Assembly: GCA_032718475.1 (NCBI GenBank)
Contig: JAUCBJ010007443.1
Location: 1 to 64,000 of the forward strand
Source: Nemertoderma westbladi
Lineage: Eukaryota; Xenacoelomorpha; Nemertodermatida; Nemertodermatidae
DNA: 64,000 nt
Direction of reading: 5' to 3'
Shown piece by piece: positions 43,201 through 54,779 of this stretch. The position numbers were made by a program, and so were the translations under genes. Every line of letters starts with the position of its first letter. Positions within the stretch are counted from its first letter, which is position 1. The notes beneath the pieces are model-generated. The model did no database searches and had not been told where the DNA came from. It saw nothing but the letters and a program-made list of their open reading frames with translations.

Positions 43201-46200
43201 CGGCCGTGTTCCTATCAGTCCCACAGTACAGTTGGTTGTACACGTACAGGAGTTACAGTATCGAACATGTTCCAATCAGTCCCACAGTACAGTTGGTTGT
43301 ACACGTACAGGAGTTACAGTGCCGGCCGTGTTCCTCCTATCCGTCCCACAGTACAGTTGGTTGTACACGTACAGGAGTTACAGTGTCGGCAGTGTTCCTA
43401 TCAGTCCCACAGTACAGTTGGTTGTACACGTACAGGAGTTACAGTGTCGGACATGTTCCTATCAGTCCCACAGTACAGTTGGTTGTACACGTACAGGAGT
43501 TACAGTGTCGGCAGTGTTCCTATCAGTCCCACAGTACAGTTGGTTGTACACGTACAGGAGTTACAGTGTCGGCAGTGTTCCTATCAGTCCCACAGTACAG
43601 TTGGTTGTACACGTACAGGAGTTACAGTGTCGGACATGTTCCTATCAGTCCCACAGTACAGTTGGTTGTACACGTACAGGAGTTACAGTGTCGGCCGTGT
43701 TCCAATCAGTCCCACAGTACAGTTGGTTGTACACGTACAGGAGTTACAGTGTCGGCCGTGTTCCAATCAGTCCCACAGTACAGTTGGTTGTACACGTGTA
43801 CAGGAGTTACAGTGTCGGCCGTGTTCCAATCAGTCCCACAGTACAGTTGGTTGTACACGTGTACAGGAGTTACAGTGCCGGCCGTGTTCCAATCAGTCCC
43901 ACAGTACAGTTGGTTGTACACGTACAGGAGTTACAGTATCGAACATGTTCCAATCAGTCCCACAGTACAGTTGGTTGTACACGTACAGGAGTTACAGTGC
44001 CGGCCGTGTTCCAATCAGTCCCACAGTACAGTTGGTTGTACACGTACAGGAGTTACAGTGTCGGCCATGTTCCTATCAGTCCCACAGTACATGTACAGTT
44101 GGTTGTACACGTACAGGAGTTACAGTGTCGAACATGTTCCAATCAGTCCCACAGTACAGTTGGTTGTACACGTACAGGAGTTACAGTATCGGCCGTGTTC
44201 CAATCAGTCCCACAGTACAGTTGGTTGTACACGTACAGGAGTTACAGTATCGAACATGTTCCAATCAGTCCCACAGTACAGTTGGTTGTACACGTACAGG
44301 AGTTACAGTATCGGCCGTGTTCCAATCAGTCCCACAGTACAGTTGGTTGTACACGTACAGGAGTTACAGTGTCGGCCGTGTTCCTATCAGTCCCACAGTA
44401 CAGTTGGTTGTACACGTACAGGAGTTACAGTGTCGGCCATGTTCCAATCAGTCCCACAGTACAGTTGGTTGTACAATGTACACGTACAGGAGTTACAGTG
44501 CCGGCCGTGTTCCAATCAGTCCCACAGTACAGTTGGTTGTACACGTACAGGAGTTACAGTGTCGGCCGTGTTCCTATCAGTCCCACAGTACAGTTGGTTG
44601 TACACGTACAGGAGTTACAGTGTCGGCCGTGTTCCAATCAGTCCCACAGTATAGTTGGTTGTACACGTACAGGAGTTACAGTGTCGGCCGTGTTCCTATC
44701 AGTCCCACAGTACAGTTGGTTGTACACGTACAGGAGTTACAGTGTCGGCCGTGTTGCAATCAGTCCCACAGTACAGTTGGTTGTACACGTACAGGAGTTA
44801 CAGTATCGGCCGTGTTCCAATCAGTCCCACAGTACAGTTGGTTGTACACGTACAGGAGTTACAGTGTCGGCCGTGTTCCAATCAGTCCCACAGTACAGTT
44901 GGTTGTACACGTACAGGAGTTACAGTGTCGGACATGTTCCTATCAGTCCCACAGTACAGTTGGTTGTACACGTACAGGAGTTACAGTGTCGGCCGTGTTC
45001 CAATCAGTCCCACAGTACAGTTGGTTGTACAATGTACACGTACAGGAGTTACAGTGTCGGCCGTGTTCCTATCCGTCCCACAGTACAGTTGGTTGTACAC
45101 GTACAGGAGTTACAGTGTCGGCCATGTTCCAATCAGTCCCACAGTACAGTTGGTTGTACAATGTACACGTACAGGAGTTACAGTGCCGGCCGTGTTCCAA
45201 TCAGTCCCACAGTACAGTTGGTTGTACAATGTACACGTACAGGAGTTACAGTGCCGGCCGTGTTCCAATCAGTCCCACAGTACAGTTGGTTGTACACGTA
45301 CAGGAGTTACAGTGTCGGCCATGTTCCTATCAGTCCCACAGTACAGTTGGTTGTACACGTACAGGAGTTACAGTGTCGGCCGTGTTCCTATCAGTCCCAC
45401 AGTACAGTTGGTTGTACACGTACAGGAGTTACAGTGTCGGCAGTGTTCCAATCAGTCCCACAGTACAGTTGGTTGTACACGTACAGGAGTTACAGTGTCG
45501 GCCGTGTTCCTATCCGTCCCACAGTACAGTTGGTTGTACACGTACAGGAGTTACAGTGTCGGCCGTGTTCCAATCAGTCCCACAGTACAGTTGGTTGTAC
45601 ACGTACAGGAGTTACAGTGTCGGCCGTGTTCCTATCCGTCCCACAGTACAGTTGGTTGTACACGTACAGGAGTTACAGTGTCGGCCGTGTTCCAATCAGT
45701 CCCACAGTACAGTTGGTTGTACACGTACAGGAGTTACAGTGTCGGCAGTGTTCCAATCAGTCCCACAGTACAGTTGGTTGTACACGTACAGGAGTTACAG
45801 TGTCGGCCGTGTTCCTATCCGTCCCACAGTACAGTTGGTTGTACACGTACAGGAGTTACAGTGTCGGCCGTGTTCCAATCAGTCCCACAGTACAGTTGGT
45901 TGTACACGTACAGGAGTTACAGTGTCGGCCGTGTTCCTATCAGTCCCACAGTACAGTTGGTTGTACACGTACAGGAGTTACAGTATCGGCCGTGTTCCTA
46001 TCAGTCCCACAGTACAGTTGGTTGTACACGTACAGGAGTTACAGTGCCGGCCGTGTTCCAATCAGTCCCACAGTACAGTTGGTTGTACACGTACAGGAGT
46101 TACAGTGTCGGCCATGTTCCTATCAGTCCCACAGTACAGTTGGTTGTACACGTACAGGAGTTACAGTGTCGGCCGTGTTCCAATCAGTCCCACAGTACAG

Positions 46201-46840
46201 TTGGTTGTACACGTACAGGAGTTACAGTGTCGGCCGTGTTCCAATCAGTCCCACAGTACAGTTGGTTGTACACGTACAGGAGTTACAGTGTCGGCCGTGT
46301 TCCAATCAGTCCCACAGTACAGTTGGTTGTACACGTGTACAGGAGTTACAGTGTCGGCCGTGTTCCAATCAGTCCCACAGTACAGTTGGTTGTACACGTA
46401 CAGGAGTTACAGTGTCGGCCGTGTTCCAATCAGTCCCACAGTACAGTTGGTTGTACACGTGTACAGGAGTTACAGTGCCGGCCGTGTTCCAATCAGTCCC
46501 ACAGTACAGTTGGTTGTACACGTACAGGAGTTACAGTGTCGGCCGTGTTCCTATCAGTCCCACAGTACAGTTGGTTGTACACGTACAGGAGTTACAGTGT
46601 CGGCCGTGTTCCTATCAGTCCCACAGTACAGTTGGTTGTACACGTACAGGAGTTACAGTGCCGGCCGTGTTCCAATCAGTCCCACAGTACAGTTGGTTGT
46701 ACACGTACAGGAGTTACAGTGTCGGCAGTGTTCCTATCAGTCCCACAGTACAGTTGGTTGTACACGTACAGGAGTTACAGTGTCGGCCGTGTTCCTATCA
46801 GTCCCACAGTACAGTTGGTTGTACACGTACAGGAGTTACA

Positions 46841-48002
46841 GTGCCGGCCGTGTTCCAATCAGTCCCACAGTACAGTTGGTTGTACACGTACAGGAGTTAC
46901 AGTGTCGGCCGTGTTCCAATCAGTCCCACAGTACAGTTGGTTGTACACGTACAGGAGTTACAGTGTCGGCAGTGTTCCTATCAGTCCCACAGTACAGTTG
47001 GTTGTACACGTACAGGAGTTACAGTGTCGGCCATGTTCCTATCAGTCCCACAGTACAGTTGGTTGTACACGTACATGAGTTACAGTGTCGGCCGTGTTCC
47101 AATCAGTCCCACAGTACAGTTGGTTGTACACGTACAGGAGTTACAGTGTCGGCCGTGTTCCAATCAGTCCCACAGTACAGTTGGTTGTACACGTGTACAG
47201 GAGTTACAGTGTCGGCCGTGTTCCAATCAGTCCCACAGTACAGTTGGTTGTACACGTACAGGAGTTACAGTGTCGGCCGTGTTCCAATCAGTCCCACAGT
47301 ACAGTTGGTTGTACACGTACAGGAGTTACAGTATCGAACATGTTCCAATCAGTCCCACAGTACAGTTGGTTGTACACGTACAGGAGTTACAGTGTCGGCC
47401 GTGTTCCTATCAGTCCCACAGTACAGTTGGTTGTACACGTACAGGAGTTACAGTGCCGGCCGTGTTCCAATCAGTCCCACAGTACAGTTGGTTGTACACG
47501 TACAGGAGTTACAGTGTCGGCCGTGTTCCAATCAGTCCCACAGTACAGTTGGTTGTACACGTACAGGAGTTACAGTGTCGGCAGTGTTCCTATCAGTCCC
47601 ACAGTACAGTTGGTTGTACACGTACAGGAGTTACAGTGTCGGCCATGTTCCTATCAGTCCCACAGTACAGTTGGTTGTACACGTACATGAGTTACAGTGT
47701 CGGCCGTGTTCCAATCAGTCCCACAGTACAGTTGGTTGTACACGTACAGGAGTTACAGTGTCGGCCGTGTTCCAATCAGTCCCACAGTACAGTTGGTTGT
47801 ACACGTGTACAGGAGTTACAGTGTCGGCCGTGTTCCAATCAGTCCCACAGTACAGTTGGTTGTACACGTACAGGAGTTACAGTGTCGGCCGTGTTCCAAT
47901 CAGTCCCACAGTACAGTTGGTTGTACACGTACAGGAGTTACAGTATCGAACATGTTCCAATCAGTCCCACAGTACAGTTGGTTGTACACGTACAGGAGTT
48001 AC
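46841..48002. repeat. Tandem 612-bp duplication within the satellite
   Basis: Five rare markers recur 612 bp apart: GTGCCGG (46841, 47453), GGCAGTG (about 46970, 47582), GTACATGAG (47071, 47683), ACACGTGTAC (about 47191, 47803) and GTATCGAACATG (47332, 47944). The spacing equals ten monomers plus the 2-bp insertion of the ACACGTGTAC unit. Confidence 0.85.
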
Positions 48003-49253
48003 AGTGTCGGCCGTGTTCCAATCAGTCCCACAGTACAGTTGGTTGTACACGTACAGGAGTTACAGTGTCGGCCGTGTTCCAATCAGTCCCACAGTACAGT
48101 TGGTTGTACACGTACAGGAGTTACAGTGTCGGCCATGTTCCAATCAGTCCCACAGTACAGTTGGTTGTACACGTACAGGAGTTACAGTGTCGGCCGTGTT
48201 CCAATCAGTCCCACAGTACAGTTGGTTGTACACGTACAGGAGTTACAGTGTCGGCCATGTTCCAATCAGTCCCACAGTACAGTTGGTTGTACACGTACAG
48301 GAGTTACAGTGTCGGCCGTGTTCCAATCAGTCCCACAGTACAGTTGGTTGTACACGTACAGGAGTTACAGTGTCGGCCATGTTCCAATCAGTCCCACAGT
48401 ACAGTTGGTTGTACACGTACAGGAGTTACAGTGTCGGCCATGTTCCAATCAGTCCCACAGTACAGTTGGTTGTACACGTACAGGAGTTACAGTATCGAAC
48501 ATGTTCCAATCAGTCCCACAGTACAGTTGGTTGTACACGTACAGGAGTTACAGTGTCGGCCGTGTTCCAATCAGTCCCACAGTACAGTTGGTTGTACACG
48601 TACAGGAGTTACAGTATCGAACATGTTCCAATCAGTCCCACAGTACAGTTGGTTGTACACGTACAGGAGTTACAGTGTCGGCCGTGTTCCAATCAGTCCC
48701 ACAGTACAGTTGGTTGTACACGTACAGGAGTTACAGTGTCGGCCGTGTTCCTATCCGTCCCACAGTACAGTTGGTTGTACACGTACAGGAGTTACAGTGT
48801 CGGCCGTGTTCCAATCAGTCCCACAGTACAGTTGGTTGTACACGTACAGGAGTTACAGTATCGAACATGTTCCAATCAGTCCCACAGTACAGTTGGTTGT
48901 ACACGTACAGGAGTTACAGTGTCGGCCGTGTTCCTATCCGTCCCACAGTACAGTTGGTTGTACACGTACAGGAGTTACAGTGACGGCCGTGTTCCAATCA
49001 GTCCCACAGTACAGTTGGTTGTACACGTACAGGAGTTACAGTATCGAACATGTTCCAATCAGTCCCACAGTACAGTTGGTTGTACACGTACAGGAGTTAC
49101 AGTATCGAACATGTTCCAATCAGTCCCACAGTACAGTTGGTTGTACACGTACAGGAGTTACAGTATCGAACATGTTCCAATCAGTCCCACAGTACAGTTG
49201 GTTGTACACGTACAGGAGTTACAGTATCGAACATGTTCCAATCAGTCCCACAG

Positions 49254-49261
49254 TACAGTTG
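49254..49261. repeat. Target-site duplication, left copy
   Basis: TACAGTTG lies at the last satellite bases before the transposon. The same 8-mer starts the satellite again at 50606. The overlap between the two array parts is exactly 8 bp: the next base outward differs from the monomer on each side. Confidence 0.9.
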
Positions 49262-49471
49262 TAGTGTTGAGAACTGTAACTGTAATTATACTGTAACTGC
49301 AACTGTAACTGAATGGTTTTGATGATTTTTTTGATACTGTAACTATAACTGTAACTGTAATTGCGAATTTTGAATACTGTAACTGTAACTGAAACTGTAA
49401 TTACGAATTTTGAATACTGTAACTGTAACTGAAACTGAAATTAACAAAATCCGATTCAGTTCTCAATCACA
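49262..49471. repeat. Left subterminal module of the transposon (ACTGTAACTG repeats)
   Basis: After the terminal TAGTGTTGAG come runs of CTGTAA and CTGAAA hexamers separated by GAATTTTGAATACTG-like spacers, with two well-matched copies near 49363-49436. The module closes with GATTCAGTTCTCAATCACAC at about 49453-49471, which closely resembles the true right terminus of the element (GATTCAGTTCCTCAACACA). The module therefore looks like a short element in itself, bounded by both kinds of end. Confidence 0.75.
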
Positions 49472-50382
49472 CAATTAACATGAATGAGCATTTAAAACAG
49501 TATTGTAATAAAGTATAGAGTATAGTTTAATAAATGAATAACAGTGGTTACCATAGGTATCATTTTTAAAACATTGTTATAAAAAAACAATCTAATTTTT
49601 TCCACTTCTGAACAAAACCATAATATTACACAATATAAAATCAAAGACCCATTGCCCACTTAGCTCAAATGTGATTTATTTGGCGAGTCAAGTAGTGAAC
49701 GAAGATCTACAGTAGCATATAGTCTATGTTTATCTGTCTCAACTATTAGACTATTATCAGCCTTATCACCACTTTTGCTTCATATTAAATGTAAATGTTT
49801 TAGATAAACAAAGAAAAGTTAGGCCTAATGGTAGAGGGATATTAACGGATATATATTTTACATTATTAATTATTAATGTTACCGGTACTATTAATATCAC
49901 AATCACACTAGAGGCACAATGGAAATTAAATTTTGATCAAGTTTACCATTATAAATTACAAAATTAAACTTAAAAGTGAAAGGAGCAGCTTATCGAGGTG
50001 GGTCTAACCAAAACAATAAATATATGATTACTAAAACAAATTACGAATTAAGGAAAATGAGCAGGATTCAGAAGCATGGCTTTATAACCAAAACAATAAA
50101 TGATAACAGTACTGTACAAGCACTGAAACAAGATGTGCAGTAAAATGTGGGTGCTTAGTGTGATCTTGTGACGTGCCACTTTCATTACTTACTATCAGTA
50201 TATTAGTTACAAAATATTACCATAGAGTGGGTCCAACTTTCCTACAACAACTACCTATTAGCTCTAGAAAGAGGACGTTTCGTAATGAACATTATTATTA
50301 GCGTATATAACAGTAATATATTAAAGTGCCTCATTTTTAGTTTCAGATGACTGCTTACTACATGAGATCATATATATTGAAT
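49472..50382. other. Transposon interior, AT-rich, no credible gene
   Basis: The interior is AT-rich with no long open frame. The word TAACCAAAACAATAAA occurs at 50005-50020 and 50085-50100, and again outside the element at 57210-57225. A minus-strand stretch of about 39 codons without a start (49779 to the stop at 49660-49662) is the only readable frame of note; I recognise no family in it. I see no RNA gene. Confidence 0.6.
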
Positions 50383-50605
50383 CTATAACTGAAACTGTAA
50401 CTGAAACTGAAATGCTCAATTTTGTAATACTGAAACTGTAACTGTAACTGAAATGTTACACTTTGTAATACTGAAACTGTAACTGTAACTGAAATGCAAA
50501 ACTTTGAATACTGAAACTGTAACTGTAACTGAAATGCAAAACTTTGAATACTGAAACTGTAACTGTAACTGAAATTAGTCAAAATTGATTCAGTTCCTCA
50601 ACACA
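50383..50605. repeat. Right subterminal module of the transposon (ACTGTAACTG repeats)
   Basis: Four or five copies of ACTGAAACTGTAACTGTAAC are followed by TGAAATG and a spacer such as CAAAACTTTGAAT, spaced about 45-48 bp apart. They run in the same orientation as the left module and end with GATTCAGTTCCTCAACACA, the right terminus. A short minus-strand frame across it is only the translation of this repeat. Confidence 0.8.
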
Positions 50606-50613
50606 TACAGTTG
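50606..50613. repeat. Target-site duplication, right copy
   Basis: TACAGTTG immediately follows the transposon end CCTCAACACA and continues into normal monomer sequence (GTTGTACACG). It pairs with 49254-49261. Confidence 0.9.
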
Positions 50614-53600
50614 GTTGTACACGTACAGGAGTTACAGTGTCGGCCATGTTCCTAATCAGTCCCACAGTACAGTTGGTTGTACACGTACAGGAGTTACAGT
50701 GTCGGCCGTGTTCCAATCAGTCCCACAGTACAGTTGGTTGTACACGTACAGGAGTTACAGTATCGAACATGTTCCAATCAGTCCCACAGTACAGTTGGTT
50801 GTACACGTACAGGAGTTACAGTGTCGGCCATGTTCCAATCAGTCCCACAGTACAGTTGGTTGTACACGTACAGGAGTTACAGTGTCGGCCATGTTCTAAT
50901 CAGTCCCACAGTACAGTTGGTTGTACACGTACAGGAGTTACAGTGTCGGCCGTGTTCCTATCAGTCCCACAGTACAGTTGGTTGTACACGTACAGGAGTT
51001 ACAGTATCGAACATGTTCCTATCAGTCCCACAGTACAGTTGGTTGTACACGTACAGGAGTTACAGTGTCGGCAGTGTTCCAATCAGTCCCACAGTACAGT
51101 TGGTTGTACACGTACAGGAGTTACAGTATCGAACATGTTCCAATCAGTCCCACAGTACAGTTGGTTGTACACGTACAGGAGTTACAGTGTCGGCCGTGTT
51201 CCTAATCAGTCCCACAGTACAGTTGGTTGTACACGTACAGGAGTTACAGTATCGAACATGTTCCAATCAGTCCCACAGTACAGTTGGTTGTACACGTACA
51301 GGAGTTACAGTGTCGGCCGTGTTCCAATCAGTCCCACAGTACAGTTGGTTGTACACGTACAGGAGTTACAGTGTCGGCCATGTTCCAATCAGTCCCACAG
51401 TACAGTTGGTTGTACACGTACAGGAGTTACAGTGTCGGCCATGTTCCTATCAGTCCCACAGTACAGTTGGTTGTACACGTACAGGAGTTACAGTGTCGGC
51501 CGTGTTCCAATCAGTCCCACAGTACAGTTGGTTGTACACGTACAGGAGTTACAGTGTCGGCCATGTTCCTAATCAGTCCCACAGTACAGTTGGTTGTACA
51601 CGTACAGGAGTTACAGTGTCGGCAGTGTTCCAATCAGTCCCACAGTACAGTTGGTTGTACACGTACAGGAGTTACAGTATCGAACATGTTCCAATCAGTC
51701 CCACAGTACAGTTGGTTGTACACGTACAGGAGTTACAGTGTCGGCCATGTTCTAATCAGTCCCACAGTACAGTTGGTTGTACACGTACAGGAGTTACAGT
51801 GTCGGCCGTGTTCCTATCAGTCCCACAGTACAGTTGGTTGTACACGTACAGGAGTTACAGTGTCGGCCATGTTCCAATCAGTCCCACAGTACAGTTGGTT
51901 GTACACGTACAGGAGTTACAGTGTCGGCCGTGTTCCAATCAGTCCCACAGTACAGTTGGTTGTACACGTACAGGAGTTACAGTGTCGGCCGTGTTCCAAT
52001 CAGTCCCACAGTACAGTTGGTTGTACACGTACAGGAGTTACAGTGTCGGCCGTGTTCCTATCAGTCCCACAGTACAGTTGGTTGTACACGTACAGGAGTT
52101 ACAGTGTCGGCAGTGTTCCAATCAGTCCCACAGTACAGTTGGTTGTACACGTACAGGAGTTACAGTATCGAACATGTTCCAATCAGTCCCACAGTACAGT
52201 TGGTTGTACACGTACAGGAGTTACAGTGCCGGCCATGTTCTAATCAGTCCCACAGTACAGTTGGTTGTACACGTACAGGAGTTACAGTGTCGGCAGTGTT
52301 CCAATCAGTCCCACAGTACAGTTGGTTGTACACGTACAGGAGTTACAGTATCGAACATGTTCCAATCAGTCCCACAGTACAGTTGGTTGTACACGTACAT
52401 GAGTTACAGTATCGGCCGTGTTCCTATCCGTCCCACAGTACAGTTGGTTGTACACGTACAGGAGTTACAGTGCCGGCCGTGTTCCTATCCGTCCCACAGT
52501 ACAGTTGGTTGTACACGTACAGGAGTTACAGTGTCGGTCGTGTTCCAATCAGTCCCACAGTACAGTTGGTTGTACACGTACAGGAGTTACAGTGTCGGCC
52601 GTGTTCCAATCAGTCCCACAGTACAGTTGGTTGTACACGTACAGGAGTTACAGTGCCGGAGTCCCACAGTACAGTTGGTTGTACACGTACAGGAGTTACA
52701 GTGTCGGCCATGTTCCTATCCGTCCCACAGTACAGTTGGTTGTACACGTACAGGAGTTACAGTGTCGGTCGTGTTCCAATCAGTCCCACAGTACAGTTGG
52801 TTGTACACGTACAGGAGTTACAGTGTCGGCCGTGTTCCAATCAGTCCCACAGTACAGTTGGTTGTACACGTACAGGAGTTACAGTATCGAACATGTTCCT
52901 ATCCGTCCCACAGTACAGTTGGTTGTACACGTACAGGAGTTACAGTGTCGGCCGTGTTCCAATCAGTCCCACAGTACAGTTGGTTGTACACGTACAGGAG
53001 TTACAGTGTCGGCCGTGTTCCTATCAGTCCCACAGTACAGTTGGTTGTACACGTACAGGAGTTACAGTGTCGGCCGTGTTCCTATCAGTCCCACAGTACA
53101 GTTGGTTGTACACGTACAGGAGTTACAGTGCCGGCCGTGTTCCAATCAGTCCCACAGTACAGTTGGTTGTACACGTACAGGAGTTACAGTGTCGGCCGTG
53201 TTCCTATCCGTCCCACAGTACAGTTGGTTGTACACGTACAGGAGTTACAGTGTCGGCCGTGTTCCTATCAGTCCCACAGTACAGTTGGTTGTACACGTAC
53301 AGGAGTTACAGTGTCGGCCGTGTTCCTATCAGTCCCACAGTACAGTTGGTTGTACACGTACAGGAGTTACAGTGCCGGCCGTGTTCCAATCAGTCCCACA
53401 GTACAGTTGGTTGTACACGTACAGGAGTTACAGTGTCGGCCGTGTTCCTATCAGTCCCACAGTACAGTTGGTTGTACACGTACAGGAGTTACAGTGTCGG
53501 CCGTGTTCCTATCCGTCCCACAGTACAGTTGGTTGTACACGTACAGGAGTTACAGTGTCGGCCGTGTTCCTATCAGTCCCACAGTACAGTTGGTTGTACA

Positions 53601-54779
53601 CGTACAGGAGTTACAGTGTCGGCCGTGTTCCAATCAGTCCCACAGTACAGTTGGTTGTACACGTACAGGAGTTACAGTGCCGGCCATGTTCCAATCAGTC
53701 CCACAGTACAGTTGGTTGTACACGTACAGGAGTTACAGTGTCGGCCGTGTTCCTATCAGTCCCACAGTACAGTTAGTTGTACACGTACAGGAGTTACAGT
53801 GTCGGCCGTGTTCCAATCAGTCCCACAGTACAGTTGGTTGTACACGTACAGGAGTTACAGTGTCGGCCGTGTTCCTATCAGTCCCACAGTACAGTTGGTT
53901 GTACACGTACAGGAGTTACAGTGTCGAACATGTTCCTATCAGTCCCACAGTACAGTTGGTTGTACACGTACAGGAGTTACAGTGCCGGCCGTGTTCCAAT
54001 CAGTCCCACAGTACAGTTGGTTGTACACGTACAGGAGTTACAGTGTCGGCCGTGTTCCAATCAGTCCCACAGTACAGTTGGTTGTACACGTACAGGAGTT
54101 ACAGTGCCGGAGTCCCACAGTACAGTTGGTTGTACACGTACAGGAGTTACAGTGTCGGCCATGTTCCAATCAGTCCCACAGTACAGTTGGTTGTACACGT
54201 ACAGGAGTTACAGTGTCGGCCGTGTTCCAATCAGTCCCACAGTACAGTTGGTTGTACACGTACAGGAGTTACAGTGTCGGCCATGTTCCTATCAGTCCCA
54301 CAGTACAGTTGGTTGTACACGTACAGGAGTTACAGTGTCGGCCGTGTTCCAATCAGTCCCACAGTACAGTTGGTTGTACACGTACAGGAGTTACAGTGTC
54401 GCGTGTTCCAATCAGTCCCACAGTACAGTTGGTTGTACACGTACAGGAGTTACAGTGTCGGCCGTGTTCCAATCAGTCCCACAGTACAGTTGGTTGTACA
54501 CGTACAGGAGTTACAGTGTCGGCCGTGTTCCTATCAGTCCCACAGTACAGTTGGTTGTACACGTACAGGAGTTACAGTGTCGGCCGTGTTCCAATCAGTC
54601 CCACAGTACAGTTGGTTGTACACGTACAGGAGTTACAGTGTCGGCCATGTTCCTATCAGTCCCACAGTACAGTTGGTTGTACACGTACAGGAGTTACAGT
54701 GTCGGCCGTGTTCCTATCAGTCCCACAGTACAGTTGGTTGTACACGTACAGGAGTTACAGTGTCGGCCGTGTTCCTATC

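Larger units (their letters stand above)
1..49261. repeat. 61-bp tandem satellite array, left part
   Basis: The monomer is seen at 1-61 and repeats head to tail about 800 times, starting before the window. Numbered from the first base, variable sites are 1, 2, 3, 10, 14, 57, 58 and 61; bases 15-56 are almost constant. Common variants are CCGTG, CCATG or CAGTG at the start, TTCCTATC, TTCCAATC or TTCCCATC, CCGTCCC for CAGTCCC, and GTGTCGG, GTGTCGA, GTGCCGG or GTATCGAAC at the end. Occasional units are 48, 60, 62, 63, 65 or 68 bp. The + strand monomer has no TAA, TAG or TGA, so long open frames are automatic: three monomers (183 nt) give a 61-residue periodic translation. No CENP-B-box-like motif was seen. 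No gene, RNA gene or CRISPR architecture is present. Whether it is centromeric, heterochromatic or elsewhere cannot be read from the sequence. Confidence 0.98.
49262..50605. mobile_element. Non-autonomous DNA transposon, hAT-like, inserted in the satellite
   Basis: The element is 1,344 bp. Its left end reads TAGTGTTGAGAACTG; the right end, read on the minus strand, is TGTGTTGAGGAACTG, which matches 14 of 16 columns with two 1-nt gaps. It is flanked by a perfect 8-bp direct repeat, TACAGTTG. Deleting the element plus one repeat rebuilds the 61-bp monomer exactly. Eight-bp duplications and T/CAG-type ends are typical of hAT transposons (family knowledge); P and Merlin elements can also make 8-bp duplications, so the superfamily is inferred. 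No transposase-sized frame exists inside, so it would need a helper enzyme. Both ends carry ACTGTAACTG-type repeats in direct orientation, possibly subterminal transposase sites. The interior is AT-rich. Confidence 0.85.

Noticed and set aside
49660-49779. Minus-strand 39-codon stretch in the transposon as a transposase remnant
   Set aside because: It has no start codon and no recognisable motif, and is short enough to occur by chance.
50358-50582. Minus-strand 74-codon frame at the right end of the transposon
   Set aside because: It is only the translation of the ACTGTAACTG subterminal repeats (Tyr/Ser/Phe/Gln low complexity).
49262-50605. LTR retrotransposon interpretation of the inserted element
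   Set aside because: The direct end modules are simple hexamer-rich repeats without TG...CA ends, primer-binding site or polypurine tract. The 8-bp duplication and inverted termini fit a DNA transposon better.
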